60,197 nucleotides of DNA from Polaromonas sp. YR568 (GCA_945878995.1 CAMCUN010000016.1:1-60197), one strand, 5' to 3'. Counted from the stretch's first letter, positions 45,323 through 55,958 are shown. Notes: a model not told the origin generated them from the sequence alone. A program made the numbers and translations.

Positions 45323-46039
45323 TCAGCGGCCTTGGGCCAAAGCCTCGGCCGCCAAGGCCTCGCGCCAGCGGGCTTGGGGAATGTGGCCCTGCAAGCGCTC
45401 GAGCACCATGTCGATCACTTCGCCGGGCAGCTCGTGCCGCACAAAGGGCAACACGTCGGCCGTCACATCGGCGCCCACGGCCACCAAATGCTCGGCGGCC
45501 TGCACGGTCAAACCGTAGGGCATGACTGCATCACTCTTGCCGTGAATGAGGTGAACCGTGCAGTGCGTGTGCATTTTCTCGGGCAGTGTGATGAAGCGGC
45601 CCGCAATGCCAATCACCCGGGCGGCCAAAAGCTCGGTTTGCTTGCTGGCCTCCAGCGCCAAAATGGCCCCTTGAGAAAAGCCAATGAGCGCGGTCGCCGC
45701 CGCTGGCACGCCCAGCTGCGCCTGCCAGCGCTGCACCTCGGCCAAAAACAGTGGCAGGGCCTGGGCCACGCGCTCTGGCCGGTTGGCATCATCAATGCCC
45801 TGAACTGAAAACCATTGCCGGCCACGCCCCTGGTCGCAGGGAAAGGCGGCCGCTACAGCGACAATGGCCGCCTGGGGAAAGGCCTGGGCCAGTCGTTCAC
45901 CGAGGGCCTGCATGTCCCCTGGCGTGCCGCTCACGCCGTGGAAAAGCAAAAAAAGCTGCTGCGCAGCACCAGCGGGCCGCTGAATAAAAAGGGCATCGCT
46001 CACAAAAAATCCTTCAGGCACAGCAAAACGCCTATTCAA
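45323..46039 (-). CDS. esterase of the phospholipase/carboxylesterase family (YpfH-like)
   Basis: A 238-residue alpha/beta-hydrolase. The nucleophile elbow is GFSQGAILAL, the acid is in HGKSDAVMPYG and the base in RHELPGEV. The oxyanion-side LFHGVSGTPGDMQ and length match YpfH. It is cytosolic and has no signal peptide. Its start at 46039 faces the bicarbonate permease gene across 62 bp. Its natural ester is not known. Confidence 0.85.
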   Translation of the reverse strand: MNRRFAVPEGFFVSDALFIQRPAGAAQQLFLLFHGVSGTPGDMQALGERLAQAFPQAAIVAVAAAFPCDQGRGRQWFSVQGIDDANRPERVAQALPLFLAEVQRWQAQLGVPAAATALIGFSQGAILALEASKQTELLAARVIGIAGRFITLPEKMHTHCTVHLIHGKSDAVMPYGLTVQAAEHLVAVGADVTADVLPFVRHELPGEVIDMVLERLQGHIPQARWREALAAEALAQGR

Positions 46040-46101
46040 CCACGACCATTCATGCTGTCGGGCTGGGCCTGCCTTACCATCTGGCCCACACTCTGAGCAC
46101 C

Positions 46102-47079
46102 ATGCAAAGCCTTCTCGACCCCGCGATTCTTTTTTTCATTTTTGGCTTGGTGGCCGGGCGCTTGCGCTCTAACTTGGAGGTGCCGCCGCAGATCTCACGC
46201 TTTCTCTCGCTGTACCTGCTCATGGCCCTGGGCCTCAAAGGCGGCTTTGCGCTGGAAAAATCGGGGCTGACGGTGGATGTGGCGGTCAGCCTGGGCTGCG
46301 CCATTGCGCTGGCCATCATCGTGCCCGCCATTGGCTACCAGGTGCTCAAGCGCTTTCTCAGTGGCTTTGATGCGGCAGCGATTGCCGCCACCTACGGCTC
46401 GGTCAGTGCGGTGACCTTCATCACAGCCATCCAGTACCTGGAAAACCACAGCCTTGACTATGGTGGCCACATGGCGGCCGCCATGGCGCTGATGGAGTCG
46501 CCGGCCATCATCATGGCGGTGGTGCTGGCCAATTCACTGCGGCAAAACAATGGCGCCCTGAGCCCCCCAGACAAGCCTCATGCGCAGGTGCCGCTGAGCA
46601 AAATTTTGCACGAGTCCTTCACCGACGGCGCCCAATTGCTGCTGCTCGGGGCCATGCTGATTGGCATGCTCACGGGCGAGGCAGGCCAAGCCGTGATGGC
46701 GCCCTTCTCGGTGGATCTGTTCAAAGGCATGCTGGCTTTTTTCCTGCTGGACATGGGGCTGATGGCCGCACGCAACATGGGCGAGCTCAAGCACCAGTCG
46801 GCCTGGCTGCTGGCCTACGCCCTTTTTGGGCCACTGCTGCACGCGGGTTTGGCCCTGGCTTTGGCCTGGGCCGCGGGAATTGCCCCAGGAAACGGCGCCT
46901 TGCTGATGGTCTTGGCGGCCAGCGCGTCTTACATTGCCGTGCCGGCTGTGCTGCGCTATGCCATTCCCGAGGCCAAACCTTCGCTGTACTTTGGCATGTC
47001 GATGGGACTGACCTTTCCCTTCAACATCTTGCTGGGCATTCCGCTTTATGTGAGCACAGCGCAGCGGGTGTTGGGCTGA
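46102..47079 (+). CDS. sodium-dependent bicarbonate permease (SbtA family)
   Basis: A 325-residue inner-membrane protein with about ten hydrophobic helices. The signatures LLMALGLKGGFALEKSG, SVSAVTFITAIQYLE, MAAAMALMESPAIIMAV and LLLGAMLIGMLTGEAG agree with SbtA, which imports bicarbonate with sodium. The PII-like SbtB partner gene usual in cyanobacteria is not next to it. In a heterotroph such a permease may feed carboxylases. It is divergent from the YpfH-like gene and convergent with the pilin gene. Confidence 0.87.
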   Translation: MQSLLDPAILFFIFGLVAGRLRSNLEVPPQISRFLSLYLLMALGLKGGFALEKSGLTVDVAVSLGCAIALAIIVPAIGYQVLKRFLSGFDAAAIAATYGSVSAVTFITAIQYLENHSLDYGGHMAAAMALMESPAIIMAVVLANSLRQNNGALSPPDKPHAQVPLSKILHESFTDGAQLLLLGAMLIGMLTGEAGQAVMAPFSVDLFKGMLAFFLLDMGLMAARNMGELKHQSAWLLAYALFGPLLHAGLALALAWAAGIAPGNGALLMVLAASASYIAVPAVLRYAIPEAKPSLYFGMSMGLTFPFNILLGIPLYVSTAQRVLG

Positions 47080-47139
47080 ATCAGGCCCGACTGAGGCTTG
47101 AAGAAATTGGGCGCTTGTTGCCCAGGGCCAAAACTGGAT

Positions 47140-47574
47140 TTACTTGCAGCTGGCGGGCAGGTACTTGGCGTCTATGCCATCCGTGGCGGCCGGGCCACAG
47201 CTCCAGCTCAGCTGGCCAGTGTCGGCCAGCGTCGCCTTGAGCTCCAATTTTTTGCCCCCTATGCGTGGCTGTTCTTTGGCTGTCACGGTGATGGTGCCGA
47301 TCTTGGCGTTGGCGGCATCACGGGCATAGGCCACGCTGTCCACATACTGGGTAGATTGTGCGTCCAGCGCCAGCGCAGAAGGCATCTCATTGGCAACCTG
47401 TACTGCTGCGGTGACCGCGATCTTGGCCGGTCCGGCCACCAAAATGAACTCGGTGACCTTGGCCCGAACGGTGTAGTCCTGGTACATGGGCAAGCCCAAG
47501 GAAGCAAGCAGGGCAATGATGGCGATCACGATCATCAACTCGATGAGGGTGAAGCCTTTGCGAATGACAGGCAT
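47140..47574 (-). CDS. type IV pilin (major-pilin type)
   Basis: A 144-residue prepilin. The leader MPVIRKG is cut before FTLIELMIVIAIIALLASLG; Glu5 of the mature protein is present, as is the long N-terminal helix. The globular part ends with a disulfide-like pair (WSCGPAAT and ASCK). AAGGAG lies just upstream of ATG 47574. It is an isolated pilin gene without assembly genes, between the permease and sucD. Neisseria/Pseudomonas-type pilE/pilA is the closest match in form. Confidence 0.9.
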   Translation of the reverse strand: MPVIRKGFTLIELMIVIAIIALLASLGLPMYQDYTVRAKVTEFILVAGPAKIAVTAAVQVANEMPSALALDAQSTQYVDSVAYARDAANAKIGTITVTAKEQPRIGGKKLELKATLADTGQLSWSCGPAATDGIDAKYLPASCK

Positions 47575-47770
47575 GCGAGAACTCCTTGTAAAAGGGCCAA
47601 CAGAGAACCCATGTGTTTGAAACACGGGCTGATGGTAGCTGCTCAGTCGCACGAATTTGCAGTGTGCGCGCTCGGCGGGATGATGTTTGACGATGCCCAG
47701 GAATTTCAACAAATTCTGGCAAATAAGCAAGGCCGACCGCAGCGCCGTCTGGGCGCGTGCAGCCAATCAG

Positions 47771-47786
47771 GGGGCATCACAGCCCC
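47771..47786 (-). terminator. weak hairpin after sucD
   Basis: GGGGC-ATCACA-GCCCC lies 17-32 bp past the sucD stop on the minus strand, without a following T-run. It may help end the sucCD transcript. The remainder of the 228-bp gap carries the pilin promoter region, where I found no convincing hexamers. Confidence 0.25.
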
Positions 47787-47802
47787 TCAGTTTGGCCCGA
47801 TC

Positions 47803-48696
47803 TCAGAGCCTGGCTTTGAGCAAATGGCCCAATTCAGACGGGTTGCGCGTGACCACAAAGCCGCACTCTTCCATGATGGCGAGCTTGGCGTCTGCCGTGT
47901 CAGCGCCGCCGGAAATCAGCGCACCGGCGTGGCCCATGCGTTTGCCGGGGGGCGCGGTGACACCAGCGATGAAGCCGACGATGGGCTTTTTCATGTTCGC
48001 TTTGCACCACAGGGCCGCCTCGGCCTCGTCGGGGCCGCCGATCTCGCCAATCATGATGACGGCGTCGGTGTCCGGGTCGTCGTTGAAGGCCTTCATCACG
48101 TCGATGTGCTTGAGGCCATTGATCGGATCGCCGCCAATGCCCACGGCGCTGGACTGGCCCAGGCCGACTTCGGTCAGCATGGCCACGGCTTCATAGGTGA
48201 GCGTGCCCGAGCGCGAGACCACACCAATGCGGCCTTTGCGGTGAATGTGGCCGGGCATGATGCCGATTTTGATTTCATCGGGCGTGATCAGGCCTGGGCA
48301 GTTGGGGCCCAGCAGCAGGGTTTTTTTGCCGCCTGCGGCTTCTTTGGCCTTCATCTTGTTGCGCACTTCCAGCATGTCGCGAACGGGAATGCCTTCGGTG
48401 ATACAGATCGCCAAATCCAGGTCGGCCTCCACGGCCTCCCAAATGGCGGCAGCTGCCCCTGCGGGGGGCACATAAATCACCGACACGGTGGCACCAGTCT
48501 GCGCGGCGGCTTCTTTGACGGAGGCGTAGATCGGGATGTTGAAGATGGACTCGCCGGCCTTTTTGGGGTTCACGCCTGCCACGAAGCAGTTTTTACCGTT
48601 GGCGTATTCCTGGCACTTTTCGGTGTGGAACTGACCGGTTTTGCCGGTGATGCCCTGGGTGATGACTTTGGTGTCTTTGTTGATGTAGATCGACAT
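47803..48696 (-). CDS. sucD: succinyl-CoA synthetase, alpha subunit
   Basis: A 297-residue subunit of the TCA-cycle enzyme that makes ATP or GTP from succinyl-CoA. It has the CoA-binding start ([20 protein letters not shown]), [10 protein letters not shown], the [10 protein letters not shown] segment and the phospho-histidine region [22 protein letters not shown] sets ATG 48696. It lies 23 bp after sucC in the same transcript. Confidence 0.97.
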   Translation of the reverse strand: MSIYINKDTKVITQGITGKTGQFHTEKCQEYANGKNCFVAGVNPKKAGESIFNIPIYASVKEAAAQTGATVSVIYVPPAGAAAAIWEAVEADLDLAICITEGIPVRDMLEVRNKMKAKEAAGGKKTLLLGPNCPGLITPDEIKIGIMPGHIHRKGRIGVVSRSGTLTYEAVAMLTEVGLGQSSAVGIGGDPINGLKHIDVMKAFNDDPDTDAVIMIGEIGGPDEAEAALWCKANMKKPIVGFIAGVTAPPGKRMGHAGALISGGADTADAKLAIMEECGFVVTRNPSELGHLLKARL

Positions 48697-48719
48697 GGGT
48701 GTGTTCTCCGGACGTTGGC

Positions 48720-49880
<1,161 letters not shown>

Positions 49881-50156
49881 GGAAGGGCTTTCACAGATTC
49901 AGTGGACACAGCGGGCGCGGGACCGTGCTTGCGCAGGCTGTCAGAGCTTATCGCTGTGCGTTTGCCCAGATAAAGTCAGGGCTTGGCGCAGCTGCGCAGA
50001 ACTGTATCATGGTGCAATGCGGCAAAGTTTCATGCAGCTGACGCAATGTTGACCGCCTGCACGCCAGTTACAAGGGCTGATGTCCCACCATGCGCTTGCA
50101 GCGAGGCTGATACAGCGCCAGGAATGTTCACTTTTTTCAGATCCGGAATTTGACCC

Positions 50157-51071
50157 ATGGCCAAAATCTTTATTGACGGCGAAGCTGGCACCACCGGCCT
50201 GCAAATCCGTGAACGCCTGCACGCCATGGCGGGCATGGAGGTGATCAGCATTGCGCCCGAGCTGCGCAAGGATGCGCAGGCCAAGCGCGAGCTCATGGGC
50301 CAGGTGGACGTGGTCATTTTGTGCCTGCATGACGACGCGGCGCGCGAGTCTGTGGCCATGGTGGACAGCTTGGCCGCTGAGCGCCAGCCCAAAATCATTG
50401 ACGCCTCCACCGCCCACCGCACCGCAGCAAGCTGGGTGTACGGCTTTCCCGAGCTGGCTGCGGGCCAAAAAGAAGCGGTGCAACACGCCAAGCGCGTGAG
50501 CAACCCGGGCTGCTATGCCACCGGCGCCATTGCCTTGCTCAGACCCTTGGTGGATGCGGGTTGGGTGCCGGCTGATTTTCCGCTGGCCTTGCCTTCTGTG
50601 AGCGGGTATTCAGGTGGCGGCCGCGCCATGATCGAGGCTTATGAAGCAGGAGAAGCACCGCTTTTTGAGCTCTACGCCATGGGCTTGGCGCACAAGCACT
50701 TGGCCGAGATCATGAAGTACACGGGCTTGACGCGCCGGCCCATCTTCACCCCCTCGGTGGGCAACTTCCAGCAAGGCATGTTGGTGCAACTGCCTTTGCA
50801 CCTGGACCTGCTGCCTGGCCAGCCCACGGGTGCACAGCTTGAGCAAGTGCTGCGCCAACACTACGCGGGCAGCCCGTGGGTCACGGTGGAAGCCGCGCCC
50901 GAGTCCGGCCGGCTGGACGCGCTGGCGCTGAACGACAGCAACAAGATGGAGTTGCGTGTGTTTGCCAATGAGACTTACCGCCATGCGGTGCTGGTCGCGC
51001 GCCTAGACAACCTGGGCAAGGGCGCCTCTGGGGCCGCCGTGCAGAACTTGGAATTGATGTTGGGGCTTTGA
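50157..51071 (+). CDS. argC: N-acetyl-gamma-glutamyl-phosphate reductase, short type
   Basis: A 304-residue arginine-pathway reductase of the short (type 2) form. The NADP loop is [14 protein letters not shown], the catalytic cysteine is Cys119 in [10 protein letters not shown], and the [12 protein letters not shown] segment is present. It acts on N-acetylglutamyl phosphate in the cytosol. It is divergent from sucC and convergent with recX. The ribosome site is weak (CCGGA). Confidence 0.92.
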   Translation: MAKIFIDGEAGTTGLQIRERLHAMAGMEVISIAPELRKDAQAKRELMGQVDVVILCLHDDAARESVAMVDSLAAERQPKIIDASTAHRTAASWVYGFPELAAGQKEAVQHAKRVSNPGCYATGAIALLRPLVDAGWVPADFPLALPSVSGYSGGGRAMIEAYEAGEAPLFELYAMGLAHKHLAEIMKYTGLTRRPIFTPSVGNFQQGMLVQLPLHLDLLPGQPTGAQLEQVLRQHYAGSPWVTVEAAPESGRLDALALNDSNKMELRVFANETYRHAVLVARLDNLGKGASGAAVQNLELMLGL

Positions 51072-51212
51072 GCTTTGGCTTTGTATTCTGAGTTCATGGC
51101 TTGAGCTTGTTATCGTCCAGCCATGAAGCCAAGTGGCTTTTCGCCTTGTGGACCGCAGATTGCAAACTATATCCTGCAAGCTCGCGCATTGAACCCTTCG
51201 CTTTTGCTCGGC

Positions 51213-51662
51213 TCAGTCCTCGTCGCTGGTCCCGCCCACGGCCCGGCGAATCACCTCGGTGGCAAAGCCGCGCGAGGCTAAAAAACGCATGTGTTTGCCG
51301 CGTTCGGCCGCATCGGCGGGCGGCTGGCCAAACTTGCGTTGCCAGACCTCACGCGCCCGTTCCAACTCGCTGCCCTTGAGGCTGGCCACGGCCGCAGACA
51401 CCGCTTGTGCGTCCAAGCCCTTGCCCGCCAACTCTTGCTTGATGCGCGCCGCACCAAAGCGGTCGGCCCGGCGGTGAATGACAGACTCGATCACCCGCTC
51501 TTGGCTGATGAAGCCTTTGGCCTGCAGCTCGTCCAAGATGCGGGCCAGCTGGCCGGGCTCTTCTTCGTGGGGCTTGAGCTTGCGCTCGAGCTCTTGGCGG
51601 GAATGCTCCCGCCCGCTCAGCAAGCGCAAGGCCCGCCCCTTGAGGGACAGGCCGGGGCTCAC
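51213..51662 (-). CDS. recX: RecA regulatory protein RecX
   Basis: A 149-residue helical RecX; it caps RecA filaments. The GTG at 51662 is taken as start because it gives the usual length and the conserved LKGRALRLLSGREHSRQELE start; a frame to 51827 overlaps the RBS region of the small ORF. The three helix-bundle repeats (ARILDELQAKGFISQERV, KQELAGKGLDAQAVSAA, AERGKHMRFLASRGFATEVIRRAV) are clear. It is downstream of recA and the 36-residue ORF on one strand and is probably co-transcribed and SOS-induced with them. Confidence 0.9.
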   Translation of the reverse strand: MSPGLSLKGRALRLLSGREHSRQELERKLKPHEEEPGQLARILDELQAKGFISQERVIESVIHRRADRFGAARIKQELAGKGLDAQAVSAAVASLKGSELERAREVWQRKFGQPPADAAERGKHMRFLASRGFATEVIRRAVGGTSDED

Positions 51663-51679
51663 GCTTGAGAGCCCACGGT

Positions 51680-51790
51680 TCAGGCCTCGCGCCAGAGCAC
51701 CACGGCCAACTGGCTCATGGCCCGGCCCGCCAAGCGAAAGACGCGGTAAGTGATGTTGCTGACAATCCACAGCAGTTTGATGGCAAGCAT
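51680..51790 (-). CDS. probable unannotated 36-residue protein between recA and recX
   Basis: ATG 51790 to TGA 51680 encodes MLAIKLLWIV then SNITYRVFRLAGRAMSQLA, ending VVLWREA (36 residues). A strong ribosome site AAGGAG lies 7 nt before the ATG, better than that of recX. The product is basic, amphipathic and partly hydrophobic with two tryptophans and could associate with membrane or nucleic acid. It starts 33 bp after recA and ends 17 bp before recX. No family is recognised; it may also be a leader that tunes recX translation. Confidence 0.5.
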   Translation of the reverse strand: MLAIKLLWIVSNITYRVFRLAGRAMSQLAVVLWREA

Positions 51791-51823
51791 GGGGGGTCTC
51801 CTTGAGCGATGTCAGGGTCAGAT

Positions 51824-52942
51824 TCAAGCGCCTGCGCCAGGGGCTGCAGGGGCGGCTTTGGATTTGCGAGGCTTTTCTGCCTCTTCGGGCGCACTGCTGG
51901 CAGCGCTGGATACACCCGAGCTGGGCAGCAGGGGAATGCCCAGGTGCTCGCGCACCTTGTTTTCAATTTCAAAGGCCAGGTCTGGGTTTTCTTTGAGGAA
52001 TTCGCGCGAGTTGTCGCGGCCCTGGCCGATTTTTTCGCCTTTGTAAGCAAACCAGGCGCCGGACTTTTCCACCACGTTGCTGGCCACGCCAAGGTCCAGC
52101 ACCTCGCCCAGGCGGCTGATGCCTTCGCCATAAAGAATGTCGAACTCGGCGGTTTTAAAGGGCGCGGCCACCTTGTTTTTGACCACCTTGACCTTGGTTT
52201 CGTTGCCGATCACCTCTTCACCTTTTTTGATGGAGCCAATGCGGCGAATGTCCAGCCGCACCGAGGCGTAGAACTTGAGCGCGTTGCCACCGGTGGTGGT
52301 TTCGGGGCTGCCGAACATCACGCCTATCTTCATGCGGATTTGGTTGATGAAAATCACCATGCAGTTGGCCTTTTTGATGGTGGCCGTCAGCTTGCGCAGG
52401 GCCTGGCTCATCAGGCGGGCTTGCAGGCCGGGCAGCGAGTCGCCCATTTCGCCTTCGAGCTCGGCCTTGGGGGTGAGCGCGGCCACGGAGTCGATGACGA
52501 TGAGGTCCACCGCGCCAGAGCGGGTGAGCGAATCCACGATTTCAAGGGCTTGCTCGCCGGTGTCGGGCTGCGAGACCAGCAGTTCGTTGAGGTTGACGCC
52601 CAGTTTTTGCGCGTACTGGATGTCCAGCGCGTGCTCGGCGTCCACAAAGGCGCAGGTGCCGCCCAGCTTTTGCATTTCAGCGATAACTTGCAGCGTGAGC
52701 GTGGTTTTGCCCGAGGACTCGGGGCCGTAAATTTCAATCACGCGGCCGCGCGGCAAGCCGCCCACGCCCAGCGCAATGTCCAGGCCCAGCGAGCCGGTGG
52801 AGACCACCTGTATGTCTTGGGCCGTTTCGCCCGCACCCAAGCTCATGATGGTGCCTTTGCCAAATTGCTTTTCAATTTGCGCCAGGGCCGCCTGCAGGGC
52901 TTTGGCTTTTTCGGTGTTCAGGGCTTTGACGGGTGCGTCCAT
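51824..52942 (-). CDS. recA: recombinase RecA
   Basis: A 372-residue RecA. Walker A is GPESSGKT (73-80), followed by the conserved EHALD region, the [12 protein letters not shown] loop, and the DNA-binding and C-terminal parts. AAGGAG precedes ATG 52942. Length is somewhat above E. coli RecA (353) because of an alanine/proline-rich tail with acidic stretch ([22 protein letters not shown]). Two candidate LexA boxes lie upstream. It is divergent from the MarR gene. Confidence 0.98.
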   Translation of the reverse strand: MDAPVKALNTEKAKALQAALAQIEKQFGKGTIMSLGAGETAQDIQVVSTGSLGLDIALGVGGLPRGRVIEIYGPESSGKTTLTLQVIAEMQKLGGTCAFVDAEHALDIQYAQKLGVNLNELLVSQPDTGEQALEIVDSLTRSGAVDLIVIDSVAALTPKAELEGEMGDSLPGLQARLMSQALRKLTATIKKANCMVIFINQIRMKIGVMFGSPETTTGGNALKFYASVRLDIRRIGSIKKGEEVIGNETKVKVVKNKVAAPFKTAEFDILYGEGISRLGEVLDLGVASNVVEKSGAWFAYKGEKIGQGRDNSREFLKENPDLAFEIENKVREHLGIPLLPSSGVSSAASSAPEEAEKPRKSKAAPAAPGAGA

Positions 52943-52997
52943 GAAGTTCTCCTTGGTGCTCAGTGAGCGGGCGGTGGGCTGAAGGCGCCTCCAGCAC

Positions 52998-53030
52998 TTG
53001 TATGTATGCACAGGCTGGATGCATGACCAG
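52998..53030 (-). promoter_or_regulatory. two adjacent candidate LexA (SOS) boxes before recA
   Basis: On the minus strand CTGGTCATGCATCCAG (53015-53030) is an exact CTG-N10-CAG, and CTGTGCATACATACAA (52998-53013) is CTG-N10-CAA with 12 of 16 matches to the E. coli consensus. They are 1 bp apart and 56-88 bp before the recA ATG. Either or both would give SOS control. Confidence 0.6.
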
Positions 53031-53094
53031 TACTGTATCAGCGCATATCCAGAAGTAAATCAACTTTTTGGTCAGTTTGCCTTACTATTAAGCC

Positions 53095-53601
53095 ATGCCC
53101 AATGAACTCGACTCACCACCCCCTCTGGCCGACGACCACGCCTGGCGCCTGACGCATTTGGGCCGCTTGATGGGCCATGCCCTGCGCCGCTTTGACGCCC
53201 GGGTGCTCGAACTCATGACGCGCGACCCGCAGGTGCCACTGGCGCTGTCCAACCTGGCCGCGCGCGAGCAAGTGGGCGCAGCCCACATCCACATCACGCG
53301 GCACCTGGCGGTGCAAGGCTCGCGCCTGACCGTGCTGGCCCTGAGCGCGGGCATGAGCAAACAAGCCATGGGCGACTTGGTGGACCAATGCGAGGCCTGG
53401 GGCCTGGTGCGGCGTGAGAGCGATCCGCAAGACCGGCGGGCCAAACGCGTGGTGTTCACGGTCACGGGCTTGGCCTGGCTGCAGGCCTTTCGGCGCGCGG
53501 TGGTGCAGGCGCAGGCGGAGTTCACCCAGGCCGTGGGCGCCCCCGTGGCGACGGTGGTCATGCTCGGGCTGGAGGCTTATGCGAGCGGCGATGGGCGCTG
53601 A
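53095..53601 (+). CDS. MarR-family transcriptional regulator
   Basis: A 168-residue winged helix-turn-helix regulator. The recognition region LTVLALSAGMSKQAMGDLVDQ and wing ESDPQDRRAKRVVFT match the MarR fold. It is divergent from recA with 152 bp between. The ATG lies close to a TACTAT hexamer (about 53083-53088), so the transcript may be short-leadered. No dedicated target gene is beside it. Confidence 0.85.
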   Translation: MPNELDSPPPLADDHAWRLTHLGRLMGHALRRFDARVLELMTRDPQVPLALSNLAAREQVGAAHIHITRHLAVQGSRLTVLALSAGMSKQAMGDLVDQCEAWGLVRRESDPQDRRAKRVVFTVTGLAWLQAFRRAVVQAQAEFTQAVGAPVATVVMLGLEAYASGDGR

Positions 53602-53778
53602 GTGACTGGACGGCCGCGCACGCATGGGCGCACACTCCAAGGCACGCGCTGCGCTCAGAGGCCAGCGAGGACCTAGAATTTGCAGCAGCCCACAGGGCTT
53701 ACCCGGCAGCGTGCCAAGCCGGGTAGCCCGTCCTCGCGAAGCCGTCACGGCCCAAGACCAAAAAATGAGGAGACATGC

Positions 53779-54450
53779 ATGCGAATTCTGATTGCGGAAG
53801 ACGACCAAGTGCTGGCGGATGGCTTGCTGCGCACTTTGCGCGCCTCGGGCGCCGCGGTGGACCATGTGGCCAGCGGCAGCGAGGCAGACACTGCCCTGCT
53901 GACCAACAGCGAATTCGACTTGCTGATTCTGGACCTGGGCCTGCCGCGCATGCACGGACTGGAGGTGCTCAAACGGTTGCGGGCGCGCGGCTCGGTGATG
54001 CCCGTGCTCATTTTGACGGCCGCCGACAGCATTGAAGAGCGCGTCAAAGGCCTGGACTACGGCGCCGACGACTACATGGCCAAGCCCTTTTCCCTGCAAG
54101 AGCTTGAAGCGCGTGTGCGCGCGCTGGCCAGGCGCGGCATGGGCGGGGCCACCAGCACCATCAAGCACGGCCCCATGGTCTACGACCAAGCCGGCCGGGT
54201 GGCCACCATAGACGGCGTGATGGTCGAGCTGTCGGCCCGCGAGCTGGGCTTGCTTGAAGTGCTGCTGCAGCGCACCGGCCGCCTGGTCAGCAAAGACCAG
54301 CTGGTCGAGCGCCTGTGCGAGTGGGGCGAAGAGGTCAGCAACAACGCCATCGAGGTCTACATCCACCGGCTGCGCAAAAAAATAGAAAAAGGCCCCATCC
54401 GCATTGCCACTGTGCGAGGTTTAGGCTATTGCCTTGAAAAAATCCCCTGA
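53779..54450 (+). CDS. OmpR/PhoB-type response regulator (TctD/QseB-like)
   Basis: A 223-residue response regulator. Receiver: acidic Asp8/Asp9, phospho-acceptor Asp52 in LLILDLGLP, Lys near 103 in DYMAKPF. The effector half is a winged helix (SARELGLLEVLLQRTGRLVS, NAIEVYIHRLRKKI). ATG 53779 has GAGGAG upstream; a frame from 53680 is rejected. It precedes its sensor kinase by 49 bp. TctD-like pairs usually regulate tricarboxylate uptake; no transporter is beside this one. Confidence 0.92.
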   Translation: MRILIAEDDQVLADGLLRTLRASGAAVDHVASGSEADTALLTNSEFDLLILDLGLPRMHGLEVLKRLRARGSVMPVLILTAADSIEERVKGLDYGADDYMAKPFSLQELEARVRALARRGMGGATSTIKHGPMVYDQAGRVATIDGVMVELSARELGLLEVLLQRTGRLVSKDQLVERLCEWGEEVSNNAIEVYIHRLRKKIEKGPIRIATVRGLGYCLEKIP

Positions 54451-54499
54451 CGCTGGCGGCCCACGCCCCCAACGCCATCACCGTGGCTGAGGCCATTCA

Positions 54500-55930
54500 T
54501 TGAGAATATTTCAACGCGAAAAGCGCAGCCTGTTTGGTGAGATCCTGGACTGGATGCTCACGCCGCTGCTCTTGCTGTGGCCCATCAGCCTGGCCCTGAC
54601 CTGGCTGGTGGCGCAAAACATCGCCGGCAAACCGTTCGACCGCGCCCTGGAATACAACGTGCAGGCGCTGGCCAAACTGGTCACGGTGCGCGATGGTCAG
54701 GTGGATTTTTCCCTGCCTGCGCCTGCCCGCGAAATTTTGCGCGCCGATGAAAGCGACCTGCTGTACTACCAGGTGCGCCATGTCAACGGTGAGCTGCTGG
54801 GCGGTGATCCGGACATGCCGCAACCGGCCAATGACGAACGCTCGCTGGACGGCGAGGTGCGCCTGCGCGAAGACGTGATGCAAGGCGCGGACGTGCGTGT
54901 GGCCTACACCTGGGTGGCGGTGGACACGCCGCGCACCGAGGTGCTGCTGATCCAGGTGGCCGAGACGCTGGAAAAGCGCAAAACCCTGGCCACAGAAATC
55001 GTCAAGGGCGTGATGGTGCCGCAGTTCGTCACGCTGCCGCTGGCCGTGCTGCTGGTGTGGCTGGCGCTGGTGCGCGGCATCCGGCCGCTGGAGCTGCTCG
55101 AGCGCCGCATACGCGCACGCAAGGCCGACGACATGAGCCCGCTCGATGAAAGCGCGGTGCCCGAGGAGGTTGCGCCCTTGGTGTCGTCCATCAACGATTT
55201 GCTCCAGCGCCTGAAGGTGTCGCTGAGCACCCAAAAACGCTTTTTAGCCGATGCCGCCCACCAGCTCAAAACTCCACTGGCCGGGCTGCGCATGCAGGCC
55301 GACTTGGCCCAGCGCGAGACCGATGCCGATGAGCTGAAAAAATCGCTCCAACAAATTGGCCGCGCCAGCGTACGCGCCACCCACACCGTCAACCAACTGC
55401 TGGCGCTGGCCCGGGCCGAAACGGCAGGCCGCAGCCTGGCCAAGCAGCGCGTGGACTTGGTCGATGTGATCGCAGAAGCCATTCAAGAGTCGCTGCCGCA
55501 CGCGCTGGACAAACACATTGACCTGGGCTACGAAGGCCCTGCGGCAGGCGAGGCAGCCAGCCAGCTTGACGCCAACAGCACCTTGCTCAAAGAGATGGTG
55601 CGCAACCTGATCGACAACGCCATCCACTACACGCCCGAGCATGGCCAGGTGACGGCGCGCTTGCTGGCCGACCGCATGGGTGGCGAGCTCATGCTGATGG
55701 TCGAAGACACCGGCCCGGGCATCGCCGAGGCCGAGCGCGCGCTGGTGTTCCAGCCTTTTTACCGCACCCTGGGCACCAATGTGGACGGCTCAGGCCTGGG
55801 CCTGGCCATCGTGGCCGAGATCGCGCAGCAACACGGCGCCACCGTGGAGATTGAAAGCTGTGGCCACCCCGCCCCACTGCCAGGCGCGCGCTTGACCGTG
55901 CGCTTTGCGGGGCGCGGCTTCGGCGCTTAA
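54500..55930 (+). CDS. sensor histidine kinase (TctE-like)
   Basis: A 476-residue kinase. Two membrane helices flank a periplasmic part of about 130 residues of the 2CSK-N type (NIAGKPFDRALEYNVQALA). The phospho-acceptor is His254 in DAAHQLKTPL; the N, G1 and G2 boxes are NLIDNAIHYT, VEDTGPGIAE and GSGLGLAIVAEI. The start is TTG at 54500, set by the reading frame, because no good ATG precedes the first helix. It follows the response regulator and is read with it. The last gene before the REP cluster. Confidence 0.9.
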   Translation: MRIFQREKRSLFGEILDWMLTPLLLLWPISLALTWLVAQNIAGKPFDRALEYNVQALAKLVTVRDGQVDFSLPAPAREILRADESDLLYYQVRHVNGELLGGDPDMPQPANDERSLDGEVRLREDVMQGADVRVAYTWVAVDTPRTEVLLIQVAETLEKRKTLATEIVKGVMVPQFVTLPLAVLLVWLALVRGIRPLELLERRIRARKADDMSPLDESAVPEEVAPLVSSINDLLQRLKVSLSTQKRFLADAAHQLKTPLAGLRMQADLAQRETDADELKKSLQQIGRASVRATHTVNQLLALARAETAGRSLAKQRVDLVDVIAEAIQESLPHALDKHIDLGYEGPAAGEAASQLDANSTLLKEMVRNLIDNAIHYTPEHGQVTARLLADRMGGELMLMVEDTGPGIAEAERALVFQPFYRTLGTNVDGSGLGLAIVAEIAQQHGATVEIESCGHPAPLPGARLTVRFAGRGFGA

Positions 55931-55958
55931 AGGGCCAAAGGCATGGCCTCAGGCCGCC

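Noticed and set aside
53033-53052. CTGTATCAG...CCAG before recA as a LexA box
   Set aside because: The CTG and CAG halves are 14 bp apart instead of 10; the two boxes at 52998-53030 fit better.
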